Source: Betaproteobacteria bacterium (GTDB lineage Bacteria > Pseudomonadota > Gammaproteobacteria > Burkholderiales > Burkholderiaceae_A). Taken from it: a stretch of 39,838 nt of DNA. Location: contig JAOINB010000012.1 of assembly GCA_028139135.1 (NCBI GenBank), positions 1 through 39,838 of the forward strand. Direction: 5' to 3'. Made by a program: the position numbers and the translations under genes. Positions 16,601-23,443 of this stretch are shown here, piece after piece (the stretch's first letter is position 1; the number at the start of each line of letters is the position of its first letter). The notes below the pieces were generated by a model that saw only the letters and a list, made by a program, of their open reading frames with translations, searched no databases and was not told where the DNA came from.

Positions 16601-17557
16601 ATGAATAATGATAAGTTTGATGTGTCTGGGGCTTGGGGCAGTACTAACCAGGACTGGTGGGATTGGTACGTCACTCTGGCGTACAATGATGAAAATTTAA
16701 AAAAAAGATTTTCTTACCAGTTACCTAAAGTGCTGACGGAGGCAGTCGAGAGCGCACTGCCCGTGGATGAAATCCACTCCGAGTACTTTGTTTCGAATGC
16801 CGAGGTCACGAAGTTTCGTGAAGATGGATTTATTAAACTAAAGAATGTCTTTTCACCCTCTACGATTGGAACACTCCGTCGTCAGCTAAACTCAGAAGTT
16901 ATCAAACGTTTTAAGACAAACCAAAAACACAAGCAGAAGTTTTTGAGCCTTGATCTTATATGGGAAAAAAACCAGGTTATCAAGGAGTTTGTTGTAAACA
17001 AGCGTTTAGCTGGCATTGTTGGTCGATTATTGGGGGTTAATGCTGTTAGGTTATACCACGACAACGTTCTTTCAAAAGAGCCTGGGTGTGGTAGAACCCC
17101 ATGGCATTATGATACCCATCATTTTCCGATCGCAACGACTAATGTTGTTACTGCATGGATTCCTGCTCAAGCAATACCTATTGAGATGGGGCCGCTCATT
17201 TTCGCGAAACCGATCAATGCATATAAGTTTGTGGAGCATTTGAGGTTTAGCAAAGAGGACACAGAATATGATCAGGATGTTTGGAAAATTTTTCAGAATA
17301 GAAAAGAAATTGAAATTGATTGTCAACCCTATGAAATCGGTGAAGTCAGTTTTCACCATAATTTATCTTTTCACAGTGCTTCACCAAATCTGACTAGCGA
17401 AAGCCGCCTAGTTCTAGCTAATACATATTTTGAGGATGGCGCTAAGTTAGTGGATCAACCGACCATGGTTTCCGGAAATTGGCAAGAATTTATTCCGGAT
17501 ACAAATCCTGGCGAGATTATTCGTACGGAACGCAATCCTATATGTTGGGAGGTTTAG
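16601..17557 (+). CDS. Phytanoyl-CoA dioxygenase (PhyH)-like Fe(II)/2-oxoglutarate oxygenase
   Basis: Counting from the ATG at 16601 the protein has 318 residues (a TTG three codons upstream is also possible). It carries the PhyH jelly-roll metal triad: H-x-D in TPWHYDTHHFP (H169, D171) and a distal His in NLSFHSASPN (H258), with the 2-oxoglutarate-binding Arg eleven residues on in TSESRLVLANTYF (R269). Between them is TAWIPAQAIPIEMGPLIFAK, the usual W-x-P...NG/MGPL strand pair. Such enzymes hydroxylate lipid acyl chains, ectoine, halogenated precursors and other small molecules. The N-terminal 60 residues are aromatic-rich (WGSTNQDWWDWYV) and not part of the core fold. The next gene overlaps or abuts its end. 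Substrate unknown; PhyH relatives are too diverse to predict it. Confidence 0.82.
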   Translation: MNNDKFDVSGAWGSTNQDWWDWYVTLAYNDENLKKRFSYQLPKVLTEAVESALPVDEIHSEYFVSNAEVTKFREDGFIKLKNVFSPSTIGTLRRQLNSEVIKRFKTNQKHKQKFLSLDLIWEKNQVIKEFVVNKRLAGIVGRLLGVNAVRLYHDNVLSKEPGCGRTPWHYDTHHFPIATTNVVTAWIPAQAIPIEMGPLIFAKPINAYKFVEHLRFSKEDTEYDQDVWKIFQNRKEIEIDCQPYEIGEVSFHHNLSFHSASPNLTSESRLVLANTYFEDGAKLVDQPTMVSGNWQEFIPDTNPGEIIRTERNPICWEV

Positions 17558-17562
17558 TTGCT

Positions 17563-18399
17563 GTGACGAAAACATTTTTAAACAGTTGTGAGCATTGGAG
17601 TGAAAAATATGTAGAGGAAATGCATAATTTTTACAAATTAGCCAATCTTGATTATGCAAAACTCGCAGATGCTATAAATTGGTCTGATGTTTTTTGTAGG
17701 ATCAGAGGAAAATTAGGTACTGAGTCACTGGAAATACTAGATGTAGCCTGTGGTTCTGGAATGTTTCCCACTGCATTACAACGCGTTCTCTCAGAAAAAG
17801 ACAAATTAGCAACTATAAATTACTCATTGCTTGACCCTTCTAAATTCGCGATCGAGGAAACAAAAAAGAAGCTGTTCCCTCCCTTTCGCTTATCTAAAGA
17901 ATTTAATACAAGGCTGCAAGACTTTAATTGTGTTGATGTGTTCTACATCTCATGGGCTATCCACGCACTTTATGCGGTGCCGAAAGATGAATTAAAAGTA
18001 AGCTTAGAAAAGTTTTATTCTTCATTCAAGGAAATTGGATTTATTGCGCATGCATGCAGTGATGCTCATTATATAAAGTTTTATAATCTTTACATTCAGG
18101 ATTGTCATAATGGTGCCCTTCCAGCATTTTGCTCGGCAGAGGATATATTGGAAATATTTGACTTATTGGGAATTAAATATGATGTCCAGTATATCGAGTA
18201 TGTTAATACTGCTGAGTATTATGACAACTTAACTGTTGAGGCTTACCTACAGCGATGTCTTTTTGATGATACAATAAGATTGAGTGACATTAAAGAATAC
18301 GATTTAATGGGAAACTATTTAGATTCTTGCTCTTCGAGCGGGAAATGGTTATTTCCACAAAGAGTCGCTTTAATAGAATTGAAAAAGTGTTTTGGTTGA
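17563..18399 (+). CDS. Class I SAM-dependent methyltransferase (first of two)
   Basis: From the GTG at 17563, ten bases after GGGAGG (17547-17552), the product is 278 residues. An ATG at 17542, overlapping the dioxygenase gene, would add seven. The SAM-binding motif I is LEILDVACGSGMFPTAL, followed by the acidic position in YSLLDPSKFA. A post-II segment YISWAIHALYAVPKDEL carries the usual WAIHA/Y motif of small-molecule methyltransferases. The C-terminal third has several cysteines and aromatic residues and ends in FPQRVALIELKKCFG. Substrate not predictable. Position directly behind the dioxygenase with tight spacing argues that both act in one pathway. Confidence 0.75.
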   Translation: MTKTFLNSCEHWSEKYVEEMHNFYKLANLDYAKLADAINWSDVFCRIRGKLGTESLEILDVACGSGMFPTALQRVLSEKDKLATINYSLLDPSKFAIEETKKKLFPPFRLSKEFNTRLQDFNCVDVFYISWAIHALYAVPKDELKVSLEKFYSSFKEIGFIAHACSDAHYIKFYNLYIQDCHNGALPAFCSAEDILEIFDLLGIKYDVQYIEYVNTAEYYDNLTVEAYLQRCLFDDTIRLSDIKEYDLMGNYLDSCSSSGKWLFPQRVALIELKKCFG

Positions 18400-18426
18400 T
18401 GTGGTCAGAAATGAAGGTTGTAAGTA

Positions 18427-19299
18427 TTGGAAACTAGCTGGTTACAGGAATTAAGAAGAGGCAAGAAACCAGATAGTGGAAAACTAGTGGAGCATCTTCA
18501 AAGAGTACATAGGGAAAATCCTGGTTTTACAGAAAAATATAGTACGAACTGTGTTGATGCTGCCGGAATGAACACATATCAGTGGTTAGCTGAAGTTATT
18601 GAAAAGGAGGATCACAAGGAGATTCTCGACCTAGCCTGTGGGAGCGGTCCATTACTCTCTCATTGTCATGATAAGTTTGGTGGGGATCTCTCACTGACTG
18701 GGGTTGATATGAGTCAGGCTGAACTTAATCTTGCGGAGAAACGCTTGCCCGATACCGCTACGCTTGTTCATGCAAAAGCTCAAAATTTAGAATTTATTGG
18801 CGATGAAGAAATAGACGTCGTTCTCTGTCATTGGGCTTTGACTCTCATGGATCCTGTTGGACCTGTTTTGGAGGAAGTTTCACGAGTTTTGAAGCCGGGT
18901 GGAACTTTTGCTGCCATAGTTGATGGAGACAAATCTTTTTCTCAAGAATATGAAGATGTCAGCGCACTTATATATTCGTGGGTGGGGAAAGCTCATGAGA
19001 ATTATGGGAAATATGATATAGGGGATGAAAGAATACGACGTAAAGAAACTCTGAAAAAATTAGTAGGACACTACTTTAAAGAAGAGGAAGTCGTAATTCA
19101 GCAAAAGCTTTTCTCTGTTTTTGGGACACCAGCGAAGTTAGCAAAAAATGTTGCTAATTTTTTTTATGCCTCATATGCTGTTCCTGAAAATATGAAGCCC
19201 TCTCTTTTAGATGACTTACGGAATTATTTCCAATCTAACGAAAAGAATTTGAATCAAGAGTTTCGAATGCCAATAAACAGGCTTGTTGTTCGAGGCTGA
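18427..19299 (+). CDS. Class I SAM-dependent methyltransferase (second of two)
   Basis: The 290-residue protein starts with TTG (METSWLQELRRGKKPDSGKL); an upstream ATG at 18411 is stopped within eight codons. Motif I is EILDLACGSGPLLSHC, motif II region LTGVDMSQAELNLAEKRLP, then IDVVLCHWALTLMDPVGPVL and EEVSRVLKPGGTFAAIVDG, a clear Methyltransf_11/UbiE-like core over about residues 60-165. It is more typical of the fold than the methyltransferase encoded immediately upstream, and the two are not obvious recent duplicates. The C-terminal part may form the substrate cap. It probably works in the same pathway as the dioxygenase. Confidence 0.82.
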   Translation: METSWLQELRRGKKPDSGKLVEHLQRVHRENPGFTEKYSTNCVDAAGMNTYQWLAEVIEKEDHKEILDLACGSGPLLSHCHDKFGGDLSLTGVDMSQAELNLAEKRLPDTATLVHAKAQNLEFIGDEEIDVVLCHWALTLMDPVGPVLEEVSRVLKPGGTFAAIVDGDKSFSQEYEDVSALIYSWVGKAHENYGKYDIGDERIRRKETLKKLVGHYFKEEEVVIQQKLFSVFGTPAKLAKNVANFFYASYAVPENMKPSLLDDLRNYFQSNEKNLNQEFRMPINRLVVRG

Positions 19300-19303
19300 T
19301 TAA

Positions 19304-19600
19304 ATGTCTTCAATTTATAAATTAAGAGATTTTGAAAAAAAAAGAATTACTGTTGCGGACTTAAAAAGTGTGCCAGATGTAAGTGTTATTGAGGAAGTAA
19401 AAAAATGTTTTGGAGTATCGACAAGTATCTACTTCATTTTTGATGAGACATGGGAAAAAAAGTTATCGTTAGAAATTGGTTGTAGCCAGGGTTTTGTATA
19501 CGGTTTTACTCGTTATGATGATAATCATGAGAGGGCAGACAAGTTGATATCATTTCTCGGAGAAAAATTAAACTTTGACTTCTATGAGGTCAATAGTTAA
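19304..19600 (+). CDS. Hypothetical protein (98 residues)
   Basis: The ATG lies four bases after the second methyltransferase stop. The product is lysine-rich and mixed alpha/beta in appearance (YKLRDFEKKRITVADLK, then SIYFIFDETWEKKLSLEIG, then RADKLISFLGEKLNFDF). There is no signal peptide or membrane segment. I recognise no family. Tight spacing puts it in the same operon as the dioxygenase and methyltransferases. Confidence 0.6.
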   Translation: MSSIYKLRDFEKKRITVADLKSVPDVSVIEEVKKCFGVSTSIYFIFDETWEKKLSLEIGCSQGFVYGFTRYDDNHERADKLISFLGEKLNFDFYEVNS

Positions 19601-19649
19601 TTTAGTGCTTAGAGTTTATTAGAAGAGTTTTTTTTATGGGAGCTTTGTT

Positions 19650-19847
19650 TTGCTAAATTCGGATGAATTATGTCGATCTGTGATGTTAATCCAAAAACAA
19701 ACTGAACAGAAAGGCCTAAAGTTATGCGTAAAATATTCTGGAAAAACAAGCGAGAATCTTCAACCTGTGAAGGATTTGTATTTTGATGACCATCATAATT
19801 GCGTAGTTCTAGTCATCGAAAATCCAGATACGCTTATATCTCTCTAG
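19650..19847 (+). CDS. Hypothetical protein (65 residues)
   Basis: The likely start is TTG at 19650, six bases after GGGAGC; an ATG at 19636 meets a stop in the seventh codon. The product (MLNSDELCRSVMLIQKQTEQ at its start) seems soluble, with a DLYFDDHHNCVVLVIENPD stretch that looks like a beta-hairpin. No family recognised. It is the last + strand gene of the cluster before the strand switch near 19860. Confidence 0.45.
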   Translation: MLNSDELCRSVMLIQKQTEQKGLKLCVKYSGKTSENLQPVKDLYFDDHHNCVVLVIENPDTLISL

Positions 19848-19910
19848 GTTAGTATTTTGTTTTAGGTTCAGTTGATGTTGAGAATTATTTTTGGGTGGTG
19901 CTGCACTTTT

Positions 19911-20279
19911 CTACATTATCCGAGCACATGCAAATTTTAGTGTACTAGACTGAGAGTCTTTAATGAATCGCTTGCCATCGTTTTTTGCCTCATTTATTAC
20001 AATGTATTTTCCCATTTGGCCGGTGTATGACGTAATACTTGTGTTGGCTCGCTCCATAGTGGCACAATTTGCTTTAAACGTACTTATTCTCGAGAGCGCA
20101 CCATAAATTGCTTCTTCGAAATCGATTAATTCTGAATAGTAAATAAATTTATCTTGTTTTTTTATATTAGCGATATCCACATAAAATGATTTGCCATCTG
20201 ATTCATGTACTTTTTGCCAGTCCATGGCAAAGGCGCTAGAAAAAACAAAAACAGAAAAAAAAAATAGATGTACTTTCAC
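19911..20279 (-). CDS. Surface-adhesin protein E-like secreted protein
   Basis: This 122-residue protein has a signal peptide (MKVHLFFFSVFVFSSAFA). Its mature part begins MDWQKVHESDGKSFYVDIAN and keeps the pattern Y-V-D-I-x-N-I-x-K-x-D-x-x-I-Y-Y-x-x-L-x-D-F found in small proteins annotated as surface-adhesin protein E-like. Two cysteines (KANCATME and LKFACARIM) could form a disulphide. The same pattern is present in the protein at 21004-21417 on the opposite strand. The adhesin name comes from a Haemophilus relative and does not establish adhesion here. Confidence 0.7.
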   Translation of the reverse strand: MKVHLFFFSVFVFSSAFAMDWQKVHESDGKSFYVDIANIKKQDKFIYYSELIDFEEAIYGALSRISTFKANCATMERANTSITSYTGQMGKYIVINEAKNDGKRFIKDSQSSTLKFACARIM

Positions 20280-20502
20280 TTTACGCTTTCAATTGATTTG
20301 AAATATTACGATAGCACTAATTATAAAAAACGCCAACCCCTTATACTTACAAACTATGCAGCACATAGTGGCTCGGGTTATTTGTTACTCCAAATTTGTT
20401 AAATTATTATTAGCAGGCACTGACAAAATGCCAGTTAGCGTACTGTCCAATAGGTTGAGGATCTAGGTACTTTATTCAGGTGCGTTGTCATTCATACATT
20501 AA

Positions 20503-20625
20503 ATGTTAATAGGAAATCGAATTGAGGTATTAGACGAGAGCGGTATTCAATTTGATTTGTATTTGGTTCCTTTTCAAATTTTGATTGTGGAACCATTTGG
20601 TCTTTTCTCTATCTCACTGAAATGA
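20503..20625 (+). CDS. Possible small protein (40 residues) coupled to the next gene
   Basis: An ATG at 20503 opens a 40-codon frame (MLIGNRIEVLDESGIQFDLY at its start, ending LFSISLK) whose TGA overlaps the ATG of the following gene in an ATGA junction. That overlap is the main reason to list it. No ribosome site is visible, an in-frame TAA lies directly before the ATG, and no family is recognised, so a chance frame remains likely. Confidence 0.3.
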   Translation: MLIGNRIEVLDESGIQFDLYLVPFQILIVEPFGLFSISLK

Positions 20626-20996
20626 ATAAAAAAATTTTAAAAATTTTATTTTTCCATGTTTCGCTTTATCCGTTAGTGGGATATTCAGCGGAAAACTTAA
20701 TATGTTCCTTTCGGGATTCCCAAAACTTTTACAGAGAATTCATGTTAAAGAGAACTGGTGATAATGAACCAACGTTTATGGATGCCAATGTCGTTGACGG
20801 ACCACTTTGGAAGGTTATGAGCGAGGACGATAGTAAATTCGTACTATTCAGAGAAATGCTAAAACCAAATGAAAAAGAAACTAAGTCCGTTTACACACTT
20901 TTTTTTATTGATAAAAAATCAGGAGACTTTCGTTTTAGAAACTACCTTCATGCCGAATACGTGAATACGATAAGAGGTAATTGTCGATTGAGGTGA
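20622..20996 (+). CDS. Hypothetical secreted protein (124 residues)
   Basis: Residues 1-22 are a signal peptide (KKILKILFFHVSLYPLVGYSA). The mature part starts ENLICSFRDSQNFYREF and ends RGNCRLR, so it has one cysteine near each end, suited to a disulphide closing a small beta domain. This C...C-R-L-R layout recalls the secreted protein at 28913-29404. Family not recognised. The surface-adhesin-like gene follows after seven bases, so the two are probably cotranscribed. Confidence 0.6.
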   Translation: MNKKILKILFFHVSLYPLVGYSAENLICSFRDSQNFYREFMLKRTGDNEPTFMDANVVDGPLWKVMSEDDSKFVLFREMLKPNEKETKSVYTLFFIDKKSGDFRFRNYLHAEYVNTIRGNCRLR

Positions 20997-21003
20997 CCCT
21001 ACC

Positions 21004-21417
21004 ATGCATATGAGAAGTTTTTTTTTATTTACTATTTTTTCGCTTTCCTTTACGACGTATGCCAATGAATGGAAGGAGTTTGGAAAAGATGCCAACGGAC
21101 ATATTCATTATGTTGATATAGGCAATATAGAAAAAGCCGATGGTATTATTTATTATTGGAGCCTTGTGGACTTTATGGAGACAACTACTTTGGGTACTCG
21201 TTCGAATGTGAGTAAATACAAAGTTGATTGTGCTGATCAAAAACAAACTTGGCTGAGTTATGCATACTTTAGTGAATCGATGGGTAAAGGAAAAAAAATA
21301 ACAAGTTCAGTTCCTGTTTGGAACCATTATGGCTCTACATTAAACGAAATTAGGAGCCTAACACCAAATTCGATTGAATATCGACTAATGATGTTTGTCT
21401 GTGGGAAGAAGATGTAA
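21004..21417 (+). CDS. Surface-adhesin protein E-like secreted protein (paralogue)
   Basis: The 137-residue product has a signal peptide (SFFLFTIFSLSFTTYA) and a mature part starting NEWKEFGKDANGHIHYVDIG. It shares Y-V-D-I-x-N-I-x-K-x-D-x-I-I-Y-Y-x-x-L-V-D-F and the two-cysteine layout with the - strand protein at 19911-20279. A second possible start is the ATG two codons in. The lipoprotein gene begins two bases after its stop. Function unknown beyond an envelope or secreted role. Confidence 0.7.
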   Translation: MHMRSFFLFTIFSLSFTTYANEWKEFGKDANGHIHYVDIGNIEKADGIIYYWSLVDFMETTTLGTRSNVSKYKVDCADQKQTWLSYAYFSESMGKGKKITSSVPVWNHYGSTLNEIRSLTPNSIEYRLMMFVCGKKM

Positions 21418-21418
21418 T

Positions 21419-21607
21419 ATGAAAAAGGTTGTAGCTTTTATTGTATTTCCAATCCTGCTTTCTTCGTGCGCTTTAAATTATGGCAAAGAGAGTGAAAAAA
21501 AGGAAAAGAGTTTGAGGGGAGGGAAAGAAGGAGTGACGGTTTCGTGTAAACCGCAACGAGAAATTCTAGTGGAAGGGAAGTGCATAAAAAGAAGAAAGTA
21601 TATGTAA
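21419..21607 (+). CDS. Small lipoprotein (62 residues)
   Basis: The ATG at 21419 follows the previous TAA by one base. The product has a classic lipoprotein signal: MKKVVAFIVFPILLSSCALN with lipobox L-S-S-C, so Cys17 should be lipidated. The remaining 45 residues are highly charged and lysine-rich with two more cysteines (VSCKPQ and EGKCIKRR). The small size and basic tail recall tiny outer-membrane-tethered lipoproteins of unknown function. Confidence 0.6.
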   Translation: MKKVVAFIVFPILLSSCALNYGKESEKKEKSLRGGKEGVTVSCKPQREILVEGKCIKRRKYM

Positions 21608-21802
21608 CTAAGCAGATAAAAATTATTACAGTTTTACACGGATGCTTGCTATTTTACTTTTGATGTTAGAAATTTGATGAAACTATTTGCGTCGTTAAAA
21701 AGCCTGTTGGCAAAAATCCGAGAAATTGATTCCATAATTCGCCAGATCAATCGATAAGGAATATCTCTGAAGGATATGTAGATAAGAAAAGATACCAAAA
21801 AT

Positions 21803-21973
21803 CTACTTCTTTTCCCGTGCTTGCACATCAATTGTAACTTTTTGTTTGTCGGAAACCGATTGGTTTTGTTTTTTTAAAATCCCGAGAACAATAGGAAACA
21901 GTCTAGGAAGAATTCTATTAATAATAGCCCCTATAAAACGACCTTTGATTAGCGGAATAATAAAATGAAACAT
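21803..21973 (-). CDS. Small amphipathic/membrane peptide (56 residues)
   Basis: Reading the - strand from 21973 gives MFHFIIPLIKGRFIGAIINR followed by a second hydrophobic stretch (ILPRLFPIVLGIL) and a polar lysine-rich tail ending QAREKK. The ribosome site AAGGAA lies five bases before the ATG. The first 33 residues are hydrophobic with spaced basic residues, so a membrane-associated peptide is likely. It follows the 110-residue gene by 43 bases on the same strand. No family recognised. Confidence 0.5.
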   Translation of the reverse strand: MFHFIIPLIKGRFIGAIINRILPRLFPIVLGILKKQNQSVSDKQKVTIDVQAREKK

Positions 21974-22016
21974 TTGGATTCCTTATTGTTTGTGCTTTGT
22001 TATTTAAAAATGCTAA

Positions 22017-22349
22017 TTAATTTTTATCAATTTTCTCATTGAGCTTATTTGAAAGATTGATATGCTTTCCTTCGGCGCTATCAAGGTGCTCTTTTACGTT
22101 TGGCTCTTTTTGAATCATCTGCTCATCATTGACATAACACTCAAACCAGATTTCTCTTCCATCTTTGCTCATAGCAATATTTTCAATAGACAAATGGTCT
22201 ACAGGCTGATTATTACTTTTTCTCTTTACAATTACGCTTACAGGAATGTTGTAAAAATCCTTTGAGCTTTGTTGTAAGCCCGTAGTTGTGATTTTCTCAA
22301 AATCATTCCAACAATTTGCAATCTGACCAGTCGTAAGTGTTATGTTCAT
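22017..22349 (-). CDS. Hypothetical cytoplasmic protein (110 residues)
   Basis: The ATG at 22349 has AAGGAAG five bases upstream, a strong ribosome site. The product is soluble in appearance (MNITLTTGQIANCWNDFEKI at its start). A central segment SKDGREIWFECYVNDEQM and a lysine- and asparagine-rich C-terminus may be disordered. No family recognised. It is probably cotranscribed with the small membrane peptide downstream. Confidence 0.6.
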   Translation of the reverse strand: MNITLTTGQIANCWNDFEKITTTGLQQSSKDFYNIPVSVIVKRKSNNQPVDHLSIENIAMSKDGREIWFECYVNDEQMIQKEPNVKEHLDSAEGKHINLSNKLNEKIDKN

Positions 22350-22584
22350 GAATCTTCCTTTTTGTCTTTATACATAGATAATAATAAAAAATGGCAACAG
22401 TAGGAATTTTTTTCCAGATTATGAAGTGTTGACCCAATATTGAAGACAAAGTTTCTAGGAATAACCTCATCAAATTTAGCAATGATAATATAAGTACGGC
22501 TGATTTTGTTTTTCGAATGTGTTGCAAAAAGGAAACCAAGAAGATAAAGGTGGTATGATATGAGAAAATCAAAACACGAAATGG

Positions 22585-23010
22585 ATGAACACTATTAAAG
22601 GACATGTGGTTGGTTGCACGTTTTGCGAAATAGACCCCTCCAGGATAACCAATCAAAACACATTAGCTTATGTAGCTCCTGATAAATATCCTGTTACAAA
22701 GGGATATATATTAATTATCCCCAAAAGACACGTGAAAGATTATTTTGCACTCGATGAGTCAGAGAATTCCGCCATACACGAGTTAATTCTTGAAGAAAAG
22801 AAAAGGCTCAGTGAGGACACCTCCATAAAGGGATATAACATTGGAGTAAATTGTGGAGAGGTTGCTGGTCAAACGGTTTTTCATTGTCATTTGCATCTTA
22901 TCCCTAGGAGAAAAGGAGATGTGAAAAATCCTAGAGGGGGTGTGAGACATGTTATAAGTGGCAAAGGAGATTACAAGATGCGTGATCTTTTGAAATCGGA
23001 AAGATTGTAA
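22585..23010 (+). CDS. HIT family protein (nucleotide phosphohydrolase/transferase)
   Basis: The 141-residue protein has the histidine-triad motif in GQTVFHCHLHLIPRR (H-x-H-x-H) near residue 100 and an N-terminal CTFCEI segment where related HIT proteins bind zinc. The middle YILIIPKRHVKDYFAL is the typical HIT strand before the active site. HIT proteins hydrolyse nucleoside phosphoramidates or diadenosine polyphosphates. The ATG at 22585 is chosen because the overlapping ATG at 22581 stops after five codons. A membrane-protein gene starts eight bases after its stop. Confidence 0.9.
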   Translation: MNTIKGHVVGCTFCEIDPSRITNQNTLAYVAPDKYPVTKGYILIIPKRHVKDYFALDESENSAIHELILEEKKRLSEDTSIKGYNIGVNCGEVAGQTVFHCHLHLIPRRKGDVKNPRGGVRHVISGKGDYKMRDLLKSERL

Positions 23011-23018
23011 GTACAGAA

Positions 23019-23372
23019 ATGAAGATACAAAAACTTATGGGTCTCCTTATTGTTATTGCGATTATTTTTGGAGCTACACTGATAGTTGGTTTTCAGCTTT
23101 TTCTTGATGTCAACAGTATCTTATTTGTTTTAGGTGGGGCAACTGGATATACCCTATTAAAATCCAATAGAAACAATTGGGTAAAGAATATTGGAAATGG
23201 CGCAATATATTTCGGTTGGCTCGGAACGCTTATTGGTTTGATAGCCATAGCAGGTAACAGGCTCGATGTATGGAGCGATATGGATAAGCTGAGCCCAGCT
23301 TTAGCAGTAGCAATGCTAACTATTTTTTATGGATATTTACTAAAGTTAATTACTATGGCGTTTGAGAAATGA
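23019..23372 (+). CDS. Small MotA/TolQ-like inner-membrane protein
   Basis: The 117-residue product has an N-terminal helix (LMGLLIVIAIIFGATLIVGF), a second segment from about 30 to 45, then GAIYFGWLGTLIGLIAIAGN and ALAVAMLTIFYGYLLKLI. The last two blocks follow the pattern of MotA-type proton-channel subunits (G-x-L-G-T-V-I-G-L-I...A-V-A-L-L-T-x-x-Y-G). MotA is about 285 residues with a large cytoplasmic loop, and that loop is absent here. No MotB, TolR or ExbD partner lies in the window. It may be a minimal relative or a separate family. Confidence 0.6.
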   Translation: MKIQKLMGLLIVIAIIFGATLIVGFQLFLDVNSILFVLGGATGYTLLKSNRNNWVKNIGNGAIYFGWLGTLIGLIAIAGNRLDVWSDMDKLSPALAVAMLTIFYGYLLKLITMAFEK

Positions 23373-23443
23373 TGGGAAACTCTCTTATTTTTTTGCTCCG
23401 TGGTATTCGGATTTTGATATCCTACTAGTTAGTTAGAGAGCGG

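Noticed and set aside
16902-16914. CAAACGTTTT resembling the fad operator palindrome
   Set aside because: Only one half matches fully and it lies inside the dioxygenase coding sequence.
21677-21757. 26-codon + strand frame encoding an amphipathic helix-like peptide (MKLFASLKSLLAKIREIDSI at its start)
   Set aside because: The peptide looks plausible, but there is no ribosome site, neighbour coupling or other support at this length.
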